Source of the DNA: an uncultured Clostridia bacterium
GTDB taxonomy: Bacteria; Bacillota; Clostridia; Christensenellales; Borkfalkiaceae
Direction of reading: 5' to 3'
Length of the DNA stretch: 47,841 bases
NCBI GenBank assembly: GCA_947631905.1
Contig: CANRND010000019.1
Span: 1 to 47,841, forward strand
The notes beneath the pieces are model-generated. The model was given only the letters and a program-made list of their open reading frames with translations, did no database searches and was not told where the DNA came from. Below are positions 13,419 to 23,058 of the stretch, one piece after another. Both the position numbers and the translations under genes were made by a program. Within the stretch, counting starts at the first letter, position 1. Every line of letters starts with the position of its first letter.

Positions 13419-16400
13419 TCAGTAGACATATTTGGAGGGGACAACGGTTTCGGAGAGGAGTTTTGTCATCGCCGCGGCTTCGGGGCTTGCCGCAAGCGCT
13501 TCGTCGAGCGTTGTACCGTCGGGCCATTCGCCGTCCCACTTGTGGCTATCTCTCGCGTCTTTGAGCGACTGTATGAGCGCTTTTTCGTGGTCCTCTATTC
13601 TGCCTATAATGAGGTTGGGGTCACGGTAACACTTCTGAATATGCCACAAGATGTGGTCGGTGTTCAAAATAGGTGCCTTATCTTCGCCATTTCCAACATC
13701 AAGATATTGGCAAAGAACGCGGATATAGCGTTCTTTTGAGAACAGCTTCGACGGTTCAGGACGAGTCATGGTTGCGTTAAAGGTTTTCATGCTTTCGCTA
13801 AAATATTTTTGGTCAAATTCAGATACATTCGTTGCATTTACGCTTCCGCCATCGATATTATTCGAATAATCGTATGTGTATGCCGTTATCATACCGTTGG
13901 AACTTGGGTCAATTAAATAACTATCGCCGCCATTCAAGGGGTATACCAGGTTCCAGCCCTTTGTATCTTTTCCGATTTGGACGTAATTTTGCGCTGACTC
14001 GTCCCATTTTTTGATGATTCCGCCTCTAATATTCGGGATAGGATTATTATCTGCTGAACTATCTATAATAATCGGGTTCACAAAAACATTTTCTGTACCT
14101 TTATAGTGGATACCATCTGCACCATATCCATATTCAGGATGATCGGGCCAAGTAGAGGCATCCATCCTTAGGTAATGATCGTTCCCGAACCATTCCATAT
14201 ACTGACTCACTTTTTTGTTTCCATAATCCCCTGTGCCACCATGCTTATGAGATGTAGCCAACACTCGAACTATATCGTCGTCTGACGCCATGCTTCCGAT
14301 TAAATTCTTCAAGGTCTTAAAGGAATAGTAATTCAGCACGTCAAAGAAGCCTTTGAAATGCAAGGTATGACCATAATAACCAATAATCGTGATACCCTTT
14401 GTTACGTTGACCATTACAACATTTTCCAGGTAATCTTGGGCTTTTGTATGAACGTCACCGCCGCTCCATTCTTCCAATGCTTCCCCTGCGATATTTCTCA
14501 AAGAGGAGTTCTTGATGTTGATTGTCGCATTTTCCATTTTTCCGTAATATTGCACGTCGGAATAGTAGATGTTGTTGCACTTGAAATCCATCCCACAGGA
14601 CTCGCGGGTCAATTTTTCGTGCGGGTTGGCACCCAGCAGTTTTACATTGTAGAGATTGTAGAAACCTGACCAGTTACTGTTGTTTTCCCAATGGTCTCCC
14701 TTATTATCGTTTAAGCCATTCGGACCCTTGACGTTAATGATCGTTTCGTTCAACGAATTGATATTGACTTGATAGCCGTTGCCGTAGATCGTATTCTTAA
14801 CAAAGACAGCGGAACGGCTTACATATTGTTCCGAAGGCAATACGCGATCCAAAATTTGGTCGTTATTCTTCTTCTCGGTATAAATCTCGGTGGGGTGACC
14901 TTCATTTCCGAGTTCGTCTTTGCCGTACAGATCAGCTTGCAACACGACCTTATTCTTCGCATAGTACCCTGTTGCGTCGAACACGTTGTAAAGGTCGCTT
15001 CCTTCGAGAATGTTGAAGTTGAAATGGGCGTTTGCTGTGCTATTCCTCGCGCCGTCGCCGCCGTCGAGACGGAGATAGGAGAAAGCGTTTTCGGAGGGTT
15101 CGATTTTCGCCCCGTTGACGCCGTACATTTCGGCGTCGGTAGGCATTTTCCAACCCGTTTCTTCGCCGAAGTTACCGAAATAGTCGTTCTGCACGTCGGT
15201 CTCGGAAAGCCCCGTAAAGCCGCCGAAATAGATGCGGACATAGCCTTGATCTGCCTCGGAGAAGGGGTCTACCCAAATGACGCGGGGTTGCCCCTGCACA
15301 TATTTGCCGTTCTCTACGATCGTCGTGCCGTCCTTTTTGAGCGTGACGGAAGCCCCGTCGACCTCAATGGTATACACATCGCCCTGATACTTCACCGTTT
15401 TGTCCGTCTGCTCGGTGATGAGCGCATGGGTTTTCGCCTTGTCGTTATAGCTTGTGAATTTCCACACGAGCTTGGAAAGCGCCACCTTATCCTCTTCCGT
15501 GGGTTCTTCCACCACTTTATTCAATGCCTGCACGGGCATGCGGAAATAGTCAACGTCCGTTCCGCCGTAAACGCTCTGCTTTGCGAACACGCGCACCTGC
15601 TGGTAGCCCTTGTAAACGTCGCCGCCGTTTACCTTGTTGTTGCTGTCGAAGCCCGTAAATTCGATCCGTTCCAGGTTGATGCGCGAAAATTCCACATTCA
15701 CCGTCTTTTCACCGCACGTAATTTTTACCGTTTTGCGGAACTCGCCGCTTACGTTGCTGAGAACGATCTGTCCCGCTTCGGGAACGTATCCCGCCGCCCA
15801 GTCTTTCGCCCCGCTCAGATCGACCGAGATGATGGAGCGGAATTCTTCTTCCGTGGCGCCGAAACCGCCCAAAAGATCGGTCCGTTTGGGAAGCACTTTT
15901 ACCGTCACAAAGCCCTGCATATCGGTCGGAACGGCAAAGGAGAGTTCCTCCGCTCCCAAAACGGTTTCGATCTCACCGAATACGTTCTCGCCCTCCGAAC
16001 TGCGCACGGAGAACGTCAAGCCGAACTCCTCCAACGCAACCTTTTCGAACGTGATCTTGCAATTTGCCCCTTCGTCTGCGGAGCGGAAACGGAGCAAGCC
16101 GTTTTCCGTAAGTTCGGAGAGGTTCGCCGTAACGTTGCCATCTTCCGCATTCTGCCAGACGGCGCCGTTATCAAGGCTGTATTGGATCCCCTTGTTGTCG
16201 ACGGCAAGGCCGTCCGCGCGCCCGATCGTCACATGGAACGTGAGCGCACTCAAAAGGGTATCGTATTGCGATTTGTCCAGCGTTTTTCCGCCGTACGTCA
16301 CAAAAATCTGATCTGCTTTGGCGTGTACCGTTACGGAGAGGGCGAACGTCTTGCTCCCGATTGCAAGGGACATCGTCTGCCCCTTGCAGGGCTTTAACGC

Positions 16401-19400
16401 TTTCAGCGTAATTGTTTCGCCGTCGGCCGAAACGGTCGCTTTCACGTATTCCGTCGTTGCGATCGAGGGGATGTTCTTTGAGAGGTCGAAGTCGGCGGGG
16501 GAGAACGATTTTTTCACCTTAAACTCGATCTCGTCTCCGATATCCGCAAATTCGATCGGGTTTTCGGTCCCCAAAGTTCCGCCCGGATAGGTCACCGTAG
16601 GGGCTTCGTCGAGCGCGCCGCGCGAGGTACTGACCGTTCGCGTGATAAAGGACAGCCCGCCCTGCGCGCCGAATGCCGCGGCTTTTTCGCCGTATTCCAC
16701 GCCGAACGTCACGGTGACAGAATCTTCGGCCCCGAACGTGATCGTTCCCGAATGGGTAAACGCGCCGTCTGCCGCTTCGCTCTTTGTGCCGCCCGCCGTC
16801 ACATACAGCTTTTTGCCCTTTGTCGAGCCGTTATCGTCCGCAACGGTGACGGAATAGCTCACGCGTCCGAGGCTCGTGCGGAATTTGTCCGCACAGGGTC
16901 CGCCGTTGAACGTTACCGCAAAATCGCTCGTTTTCACGGGAAGATCGACATACGTCTCCACCGTATATTCTTTGTACTCCACAGTCCTGCTTTCCGCGGC
17001 AATGCTCTCCACGGTCCGCGCCGCGGCGGCGGGGGATACGGTGATTTTCACCGTCGCAAAGCCTCCGCCGACGGGAACGATGTGCCACACGCCGTTCTTA
17101 TTTTCAAGGCGGACGGTGGTATCTTCGCCCTCGATCACTTCGTATTTCACCTCCGCTCCCTCGGGTTCGGTGAAGTAGATCACGCCTTCTTTCGCTTCGC
17201 CGCCCGCTTCGTCGTCCATGGGGAGAATGACGTTCAAAGGTTCTGTGCGGCCGTTTTCGATCGCCGCTTTCTCGTTCTGTCCGATGGGTTCGTAGGTGAC
17301 GGTTACCGTCTTTTGCAGGGTGATTTCGCCGTCCCGTTTGAGCAGGAGTTGCACGGTAACGGTTCCCGCTTTCGAGAAAGTGAGTTTGCCGTTTGAGAGG
17401 GTAGCGGTCCCGCTTCCGCTCTCTTCGAGAGCGTAGGAGAGGGTATCCGTGTGGGCCGCGGGGGACACGGTAACGGAAACGAACGCCGCGCCGCTCTGCC
17501 CCTCGGCAAAGGAGACCGTGTTCGACGGTATTACGATTTTCACGGTCTGCACCCCGCCGTAGGTTGCGGCGATCTCTTCGGCGTTGCGCAAAAGAGTCCG
17601 CGTGACGGAGGAAAGCCCGTCTTGTGCGCCGAACGCTTCGGCGTCCTCATCGTATTCCACGCCGAACGTCACGGTGAGCTTTCCGAGCGACTTGGAAAAT
17701 TCGATCTCATCCGAAAAGACGCCGCCCTGCGTGCCGCTGCGGCGGTTGCCGTAGGAGACATAGATCTTCTTGCCTGCCATGCACCCGTCTCCGCCGTTGA
17801 CTTCCGCGGTAAAGGGGACATGTTCGAGCGTCGTGCCGAAGCTCTCCCCGCAGGGGGTATCGCAGAAAGCGATCTCAAAATCGTCCGCTTCCACGGCGCG
17901 GTCGACGTAAACGCTCACCGTGTACTCTTTTTTCGCTCCGCCCGCATTCGGCGTTACAATGATCTTCACCGTCGCAAAGCCGCCCTTTTGGGGAACGATG
18001 CGCCGTACTCTCTCCTTTTGTTCGAGAGAAACGATGTCTTCGCTGCTCTTTTCAACGCGGTATTCCACCGTAGCGTCCGCGGGTTCGGTGAAGCGGATCA
18101 CGCCCGTATCTTTTTCGGCCCCGCTCATCATGAGAAGAACGCGCGGGTTCGGCTCCGCGTCCGAAACGTCGATCTCTTTCTCCGCCGCGCCGAGGGGAGC
18201 GTAGGCGACGAGAATTTCTTTTTCCGCCGCAGTATGCCCGTCCGCCGCGCAGAGTTCGATCTTCACCGTGGCCTCGCCCGCCTTTGTGAACGTGAGTACG
18301 CCCTGCCGCGTGATTGAGGCGTTTTCTCCGCCTTCCGAAACGGAATAGCGGATGGTATTCGTATGGTTTGCGGGTCTCACCGTTACGTTGATAAGCGACG
18401 CGCCGCTCTCTTGCTCCGTGGTGAACGTGATCGACTTTTTCGAGGTCAGCACCGAGGCGGGGCTGTCCGTTCCGTTATAGGAGAGGGAAACGCTCTCGGC
18501 GTCGCGCAGGATCGTCACCGTCCGCACGGCGGCGGCAAGGCGCTCTTCATCCGCGCCGAATTGCTTTGCCGCGTCCCCGTATTCCACGCCGAACGTCACG
18601 GCGAGGGTAGAAAGTTCCGCGCCGAACGCAATCGTTCCCGCGTGGGAAGAGGCGCTTTCTTCCGCCGCCTCTTTTTCGCTTTGATAGGATACATACAGCT
18701 TCTTTCCCGCCATTGCGGCGTTATCGTCCGTAACGGTCACGGAATAGCGCACGCTTTTTTCGGTCGTGCCGTAGTTTTCCGCGCAAGGGGTCCCGCCGAG
18801 GGCCACCGTGAGATCGTCCGCCGTCACGGGGCAGTCGACATATACGCGGACGGAGTAGGTCTGCGCCGCGGAGCCGTCGGCAGTCACGGTGATCTTCACC
18901 GTTGCAAAGCCGCCTTTTTCGGGAACGATGCGCCGCGCGCCGTCCTTTTGTTCGAGAGAGATAACTTCTTCCCCGCCCTTTTCAACGCGGTATTCCATCG
19001 TCGCGCCCGCGGGTTCGGTATAGTAGAGAACGCCCGTCTGTCTGTCCGTTTCGCTCTCCATCGTGAGGAGCAGTTTTCCGTCCTCCGTCTGTCCGTTGGA
19101 AACGGAAACTTTCTTTTCGCCCGCCCCTGCGGGAGCGTAGATCACGCGGACGGTTTTTTCCGCCGTCACGGTATTTTCCGCCGTGCAGAAAATCTTGACC
19201 GTAGCTTCGCCCGCGCGGCTGAAAGAGAGGGTCGCGTCCGAAAGATCCGCAACTTCATTGCCGCTTAAAAGCTCGTAAGAGAGTTCGTCGGTGTGGTTTT
19301 CGGGCGAAACGCTCACGCGGGCGGCCTCCCCGCTTCCGCCGTCTGTCGAAAGAGAGAGCGTCTTTTCCGCGATCACGATCGCGGCGGCGTCCGCCGTTTC

Positions 19401-20621
19401 CTTGTAGGAGACGGAAATTTTTTGCGCGTTGCGCAGAACGGTGAGGAAGAAATAATCTTCATACTCCACGAGCGCGCGTTGCTCCGCGCTGTAAACCCGC
19501 GCCGTGATCTCCGCCTTTAAGGTCTTTGTGCCTACGGGCATGGGGTTTGCGAAGCGGAACGATTTTGTCTCTTTGTCGAACGTGAGTACGTTCTCGACGG
19601 TATATTTTGCGCCGACAAATTCGCGGTAAGAATCTTCAAGACTGCCCGCAAACGGAATGGGCAGAGCCTCCCCGTTTTGATAGTCGTCGTAATCCACGGT
19701 ATATTCTTTCTGCGCAAACAGCGGCGGGAGGAAATAGCCGTCCGTCGAAGTATATTCTTTCTGTTTTTCCACGGACTTTCCGCCGAAGTCGGTCGCCGTC
19801 ACCGTGACGACGGCGCGCCCCTCCTTGCGGAAGGAGATCCGCCCGCTTCCGTCCACCGTGGCGACGGAGGGATCGTCCGTCTTGTAGGTGAGCGTCACGT
19901 CCGCGTCGTCGGGGACCGGTTTCACTTCGGGGAATTTGCTCTCTCTGAGGGAAGTGACCACGAGCGTCTGGTCCACTTCGAGGTCCATCAGTTTTTTGTG
20001 GCAGCAGATCACGGTGGAGACGGTTACTTCGGGGTTGTCTTCCGATACCGCCGTAACCGTTGCGTTCCCCGCGCCCACGGCCGTCACAATGCCGTTTGCC
20101 CCGACGCGCAGAATGCTTTCGTCCGAACTGCTCCACAGGACGGACTTGTTCGTCGCCTCTTTCGGATAGACGGTGACGGAAAGCTCCTGCGTTTCGCCCT
20201 CATAGAGATCGGCCTTGCGGTCTTCGTTCAGTTCGAGCTTATGCACGGAGACGTCCGTCACGACCACCGCGCGCCTGGCGGAAGCCGCCTTGTTCTCCGC
20301 GCTCGTCACGGTGACGTAGGTCTCGCCGTAGAATTTGGCGGTGACAACGCCGTTTGCGTCCACAGTGGCGATGTTTTCGTTCTCCACCGTATAAACGAGG
20401 CCGCGGTTCTCCGCTTTCAGAGGCAACACGTTGACTTCGAGTTGCTTTGTCGGAGGGGCCGCTTCGTCTTCCATTCTCAGTACCAGCGCGCCGTTTCCTA
20501 CAAACTCCACCGACTCGACGTAAATATGCGTGACGAGGCTCAAAATCGCCCCGCTCACAAGCAGGATCGCAAGGATCAAAAGCGGCAATAATATGATCAC
20601 CGACGTCATTAACTTCTTCAT
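13419..20621 (-). CDS. Giant membrane-anchored Ig-like/beta-helix surface protein (2400 aa)
   Basis: An N-terminal signal anchor (6-31, SVIILLPLLILAILLVSGAI) shows no clear cleavage site. Three bacterial Ig-like (BIG2-type) units follow at about 35-130, 131-205 and 210-290, with phrases such as NENIATVDANGVVTA and SSSDESILRVGANGIVTAVG. Then come three tandem copies of a roughly 307-320-residue unit (about 396-704, 705-1011, 1012-1330), each with SY...ITF, NHT...YS, GGFATVKI, YVD and FGVEYG landmarks. Unassigned beta-rich domains follow (1335-1830). A right-handed beta-helix-like segment (about 1860-2200; IYGNGYQVNINSLNETIINV, INIKNSSLRNIAGEALEEW) ends in a short helical tail. The C-terminus (VVPSKYVY) has no LPXTG or SLH. 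The RBS gaggagaagaacgcg precedes ATG, 13 bp after the permease stop. DNA at about 13600-15050 is markedly AT-richer than the rest. Function is unknown; adhesion or glycan binding is a guess. Confidence 0.85.
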   Translation of the reverse strand: MKKLMTSVIILLPLLILAILLVSGAILSLVTHIYVESVEFVGNGALVLRMEDEAAPPTKQLEVNVLPLKAENRGLVYTVENENIATVDANGVVTAKFYGETYVTVTSAENKAASARRAVVVTDVSVHKLELNEDRKADLYEGETQELSVTVYPKEATNKSVLWSSSDESILRVGANGIVTAVGAGNATVTAVSEDNPEVTVSTVICCHKKLMDLEVDQTLVVTSLRESKFPEVKPVPDDADVTLTYKTDDPSVATVDGSGRISFRKEGRAVVTVTATDFGGKSVEKQKEYTSTDGYFLPPLFAQKEYTVDYDDYQNGEALPIPFAGSLEDSYREFVGAKYTVENVLTFDKETKSFRFANPMPVGTKTLKAEITARVYSAEQRALVEYEDYFFLTVLRNAQKISVSYKETADAAAIVIAEKTLSLSTDGGSGEAARVSVSPENHTDELSYELLSGNEVADLSDATLSFSRAGEATVKIFCTAENTVTAEKTVRVIYAPAGAGEKKVSVSNGQTEDGKLLLTMESETDRQTGVLYYTEPAGATMEYRVEKGGEEVISLEQKDGARRIVPEKGGFATVKITVTADGSAAQTYSVRVYVDCPVTADDLTVALGGTPCAENYGTTEKSVRYSVTVTDDNAAMAGKKLYVSYQSEKEAAEESASSHAGTIAFGAELSTLAVTFGVEYGDAAKQFGADEERLAAAVRTVTILRDAESVSLSYNGTDSPASVLTSKKSITFTTEQESGASLINVTVRPANHTNTIRYSVSEGGENASITRQGVLTFTKAGEATVKIELCAADGHTAAEKEILVAYAPLGAAEKEIDVSDAEPNPRVLLMMSGAEKDTGVIRFTEPADATVEYRVEKSSEDIVSLEQKERVRRIVPQKGGFATVKIIVTPNAGGAKKEYTVSVYVDRAVEADDFEIAFCDTPCGESFGTTLEHVPFTAEVNGGDGCMAGKKIYVSYGNRRSGTQGGVFSDEIEFSKSLGKLTVTFGVEYDEDAEAFGAQDGLSSVTRTLLRNAEEIAATYGGVQTVKIVIPSNTVSFAEGQSGAAFVSVTVSPAAHTDTLSYALEESGSGTATLSNGKLTFSKAGTVTVQLLLKRDGEITLQKTVTVTYEPIGQNEKAAIENGRTEPLNVILPMDDEAGGEAKEGVIYFTEPEGAEVKYEVIEGEDTTVRLENKNGVWHIVPVGGGFATVKITVSPAAAARTVESIAAESRTVEYKEYTVETYVDLPVKTSDFAVTFNGGPCADKFRTSLGRVSYSVTVADDNGSTKGKKLYVTAGGTKSEAADGAFTHSGTITFGAEDSVTVTFGVEYGEKAAAFGAQGGLSFITRTVSTSRGALDEAPTVTYPGGTLGTENPIEFADIGDEIEFKVKKSFSPADFDLSKNIPSIATTEYVKATVSADGETITLKALKPCKGQTMSLAIGSKTFALSVTVHAKADQIFVTYGGKTLDKSQYDTLLSALTFHVTIGRADGLAVDNKGIQYSLDNGAVWQNAEDGNVTANLSELTENGLLRFRSADEGANCKITFEKVALEEFGLTFSVRSSEGENVFGEIETVLGAEELSFAVPTDMQGFVTVKVLPKRTDLLGGFGATEEEFRSIISVDLSGAKDWAAGYVPEAGQIVLSNVSGEFRKTVKITCGEKTVNVEFSRINLERIEFTGFDSNNKVNGGDVYKGYQQVRVFAKQSVYGGTDVDYFRMPVQALNKVVEEPTEEDKVALSKLVWKFTSYNDKAKTHALITEQTDKTVKYQGDVYTIEVDGASVTLKKDGTTIVENGKYVQGQPRVIWVDPFSEADQGYVRIYFGGFTGLSETDVQNDYFGNFGEETGWKMPTDAEMYGVNGAKIEPSENAFSYLRLDGGDGARNSTANAHFNFNILEGSDLYNVFDATGYYAKNKVVLQADLYGKDELGNEGHPTEIYTEKKNNDQILDRVLPSEQYVSRSAVFVKNTIYGNGYQVNINSLNETIINVKGPNGLNDNKGDHWENNSNWSGFYNLYNVKLLGANPHEKLTRESCGMDFKCNNIYYSDVQYYGKMENATINIKNSSLRNIAGEALEEWSGGDVHTKAQDYLENVVMVNVTKGITIIGYYGHTLHFKGFFDVLNYYSFKTLKNLIGSMASDDDIVRVLATSHKHGGTGDYGNKKVSQYMEWFGNDHYLRMDASTWPDHPEYGYGADGIHYKGTENVFVNPIIIDSSADNNPIPNIRGGIIKKWDESAQNYVQIGKDTKGWNLVYPLNGGDSYLIDPSSNGMITAYTYDYSNNIDGGSVNATNVSEFDQKYFSESMKTFNATMTRPEPSKLFSKERYIRVLCQYLDVGNGEDKAPILNTDHILWHIQKCYRDPNLIIGRIEDHEKALIQSLKDARDSHKWDGEWPDGTTLDEALAASPEAAAMTKLLSETVVPSKYVY
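13600..15050. other. Low-GC segment inside the giant gene
   Basis: Sample counts: 14041-14100 has 19 G+C of 60, against 35 of 60 at 17041-17100. The frame stays open across both borders. The segment encodes about residues 1858-2340, the beta-helix-like part, while the last 60 codons return to the usual composition. It looks like a domain acquired from a lower-GC donor. Confidence 0.65.
16630..19436. repeat. Three tandem ~0.93-kb intragenic repeats in the giant gene
   Basis: Approximate copies: 19436-18510, 18509-17589 and 17588-16630. Each starts at an LRNAE/LRDAE-like phrase and carries a block near its middle encoding RRIVPxKGGFATVKI or a variant. Copies 1 and 2 are closest (TGVLYYTEPAGATMEYRVEK against TGVIRFTEPADATVEYRVEK); copy 3 is the most diverged. 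Confidence 0.75.
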
Positions 20622-20634
20622 CGCGTTCTTCTCC

Positions 20635-22236
20635 TCAAACTTCGATCTTTGCGTATTTCCGGTCTGCGGTGAACCAGAATACCAAAATGTTTACCGCCGC
20701 ATAGACGAATGCGACCGCTACGGCAATGAGATATGCCGCAACGATCCCCCCCTGCGGCAATTTCGGAAAAATCAGACTGCACGCGCCCAGAACAGCGGCG
20801 ACCGCCAGCCCGATCATGAGCATATAGGTGATGTTGATCTCCTCGGCTTCCCCGTTCGCTTTCGGTTTGAGATTTGGGTTGGCGAGGTTTAAGTTGACGC
20901 CGTTGAACACCAATCCCGCGGAGAGGAGAAGCTGCGTCACGATCAGCACCGCCATGTCCGCGGCGCCGATAAATTGCAACCCGCCCATGACGGCCGCGCT
21001 GATGAAAAGCGCCACCGCGCTCACCCCGATGTTCAAAAGCCCTTTTGCAAGGAGCTGTTTGCGGTAGGAGACGGGGACGAGCTTTGTGATATAAAAATTC
21101 TTGCCCTCCACGCTGAGGACGGTACCCGTAAACGAGCAGATCATCGCCATAAACACGGCGACGACGAGCATGGACGCGCCGAAGTTGACGCCCGCGCCCA
21201 CCTGCGCTTCCCCGACCATAGCAACCAGCCTGTTGCAGAAAAATACCATGACGGGGGTGGAGAGCGCAATGCCGAGATAGAAATAGGAATACGTTTTGGT
21301 GCGTAAAATTTCCTGAAAGCCAAAGCGGAAGATCGCCCGCGTGCTTGTGTAACCGTCCAGCGAGGAACGCCTCTCCCGCACGCCGTTCCCGCCGTCGAGC
21401 GCTCTTCTGCGGAAACTTCCGCACACCGTCCGCGCCAAAGCCGCGCCGCCCGCCGTGAGTATTACCCCTGCGCCGAGCCATACGCCGAACCCGAGCGCGA
21501 ACCGTTCGAAAAAGATCACGTTGGAAAGATAGTAGGCGGGATTATAGTAGCTGTCGAGGGCCGCGAGCAGTTTGCTCCAAATTTCAAGCGTCCCTTCGTC
21601 CCAGTTCCTGTGGATAAAGAAGTTCGCCAAAACGTTGAGAATATAGTAGTAAAGCGTGAACGCTCCCATCAAAAAGAGGATGAAAACGATCAGCCCCGCA
21701 ATGCCGTGCCGTTCGAAAAACGAGCTGATGTATACCACGGGGACGGCAATGAAGATCGACAGCGCAAAGGGGACCGCCGGCAGAAGCAGAGCGCCGAGCA
21801 GTAACCCCGCGATGTACGGAGCCGTGATACACCCCATCGCAAAGCCGAACACAAGCATCACAGGCAAGAAAAAGACCGCGGAATAGATCGCAAGGTCGAT
21901 ATAATTGAGGATGAGGTAGCTGACGAACAGTTTGAACGGGCTGAGCGGGAAGCGCGCCGTGATCAAAAGGTCGCCCGGGCGGTACAGCCGTTTCACCTGC
22001 ATGCCCGTTGCGGCAACGGTGAGTCCCGCCGCAATGAGCGTGAGATAGAGGACGGACAGCCGCTTTGCCGTGACTTCGATACTCACTTTCAGCACAAAGG
22101 ACAGCGTCCAGACGAGCGCCAGCGCGATCGCCACCGCAAGCAGTGCCGCTATGGCCGTCATGGCGGCGCTCGCTTTATTGTTGTTGCGGTTCAGCCCCCA
22201 TTTCAGTTTGAGCTGTAAACGGATAAATTCACGCAT
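20635..22236 (-). CDS. ABC-2-type transporter permease
   Basis: This 533-residue polytopic protein has about 12 predicted membrane helices in two halves, separated by a cytoplasmic loop near residues 275-305 (RRRALDGGNGVRERRSSLDG). Its start (MREFIRLQLKLKWGLNRNN) is typical of ABC-2 exporter subunits. It begins within the ATPase gene (8-bp overlap) and ends 13 bp before the giant surface protein gene. It forms the membrane pore for the adjacent ATPase. Substrate unknown; the operon suggests a link to the giant protein or its ligand, which is inference. Confidence 0.85.
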   Translation of the reverse strand: MREFIRLQLKLKWGLNRNNNKASAAMTAIAALLAVAIALALVWTLSFVLKVSIEVTAKRLSVLYLTLIAAGLTVAATGMQVKRLYRPGDLLITARFPLSPFKLFVSYLILNYIDLAIYSAVFFLPVMLVFGFAMGCITAPYIAGLLLGALLLPAVPFALSIFIAVPVVYISSFFERHGIAGLIVFILFLMGAFTLYYYILNVLANFFIHRNWDEGTLEIWSKLLAALDSYYNPAYYLSNVIFFERFALGFGVWLGAGVILTAGGAALARTVCGSFRRRALDGGNGVRERRSSLDGYTSTRAIFRFGFQEILRTKTYSYFYLGIALSTPVMVFFCNRLVAMVGEAQVGAGVNFGASMLVVAVFMAMICSFTGTVLSVEGKNFYITKLVPVSYRKQLLAKGLLNIGVSAVALFISAAVMGGLQFIGAADMAVLIVTQLLLSAGLVFNGVNLNLANPNLKPKANGEAEEINITYMLMIGLAVAAVLGACSLIFPKLPQGGIVAAYLIAVAVAFVYAAVNILVFWFTADRKYAKIEV

Positions 22237-22951
22237 CGCGTTCTCCTCCGTTCAGCTCCGTATAATACCCGTTGAGGTCGAAGTCGCTCTGCGCTTTCAG
22301 ATCGGCGGTCCCCGCTATTTCGCCGTTCTTGATGAAAATGACTTTGTCGCAAGTCCGTTTCACCACGTCGAGATTGTGCGAGGAAAACAGCACGCAGTGT
22401 TCGCTGTCCGCATACCCGCGGATATAGTCGCAGAGGAGCGCCATTGTCTGGTGGTCCAGACCCACCATCGGTTCGTCGAGGATCCACAGCTTCGGCTCAT
22501 GGGTCAGCGCGCCCAAAATGCAGATCTTCTGCCGCATGCCGTGCGAATAGCCCGCGATCTGCGTATCCAGCGCGTGCGCGATCTCGAAGCGAACCGCAAG
22601 ATCGTCCGTTATGAACTTCTTCTGCGCCACCGTCGCCCCATAAAGGCTCCCGATGTAGTTGATATACTCCCTGCCCGTCAGTTTTTCGTAGACGGAGTGA
22701 TCGTCGGGGACGTAACCGATGAGCTTTTTCGCCTGTTCGGGCTGTTTTACGATGTCGTACCCGCCGACCTTGATCGTTCCCTCCGAAAAGGGAAGCACCC
22801 CGATGACGCTCTTGATGATCGTGGATTTTCCCGCGCCGTTGCTCCCCACCAGCCCGACGACCTCTCCCGCCGAAACGGAAAAGCTGATGTGCCGTGCGGA
22901 ATAGTCTTTGTTGTTTCTGTACTTTTTGGAAAAATCAATTACTTCCAGCAT
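22229..22951 (-). CDS. ABC transporter ATP-binding protein
   Basis: This 240-residue protein has Walker A GSNGAGKST (36-44), the signature YSHGMRQK (135-142), a degenerate form of LSGGQ, Walker B LWILDEP (155-161) and the switch SSHN (about 194-197). Domain order and length match ATPases of ABC-2 exporters. It is the first gene of ATPase-permease-giant protein, driven by the promoter at 23059-23086. The ATG at 22951 lies a short way downstream of aggagaaaaaacggc. Confidence 0.92.
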   Translation of the reverse strand: MLEVIDFSKKYRNNKDYSARHISFSVSAGEVVGLVGSNGAGKSTIIKSVIGVLPFSEGTIKVGGYDIVKQPEQAKKLIGYVPDDHSVYEKLTGREYINYIGSLYGATVAQKKFITDDLAVRFEIAHALDTQIAGYSHGMRQKICILGALTHEPKLWILDEPMVGLDHQTMALLCDYIRGYADSEHCVLFSSHNLDVVKRTCDKVIFIKNGEIAGTADLKAQSDFDLNGYYTELNGGERDA

Positions 22952-23058
22952 GCCGTTTTTTCTCCTATCCTCACTGTGTGCGGACGTTCCCGCCTGTTTT
23001 TTTGCAGTTTGTCTCTCATTCGGTTATTTTATGAATCCCGTCCGCCCGAGACTATTTC

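Noticed and set aside
13184..13564. Open frame through the 57-bp repeats with a repeating METHSTSLRFAQ-like peptide
   Set aside because: A 57-bp period keeps any stop-free frame open. The same words occur elsewhere as non-coding hairpins, and no RBS or promoter fits.
14769..16397. 542-codon open frame antisense to the giant gene
   Set aside because: It mirrors the GC-rich codon pattern of the opposite strand, lacks an RBS and shows no domain; the same holds for long antisense frames over cca (9553-10971), pyrC (40966-42315) and the beta-propeller gene (37001-38434).
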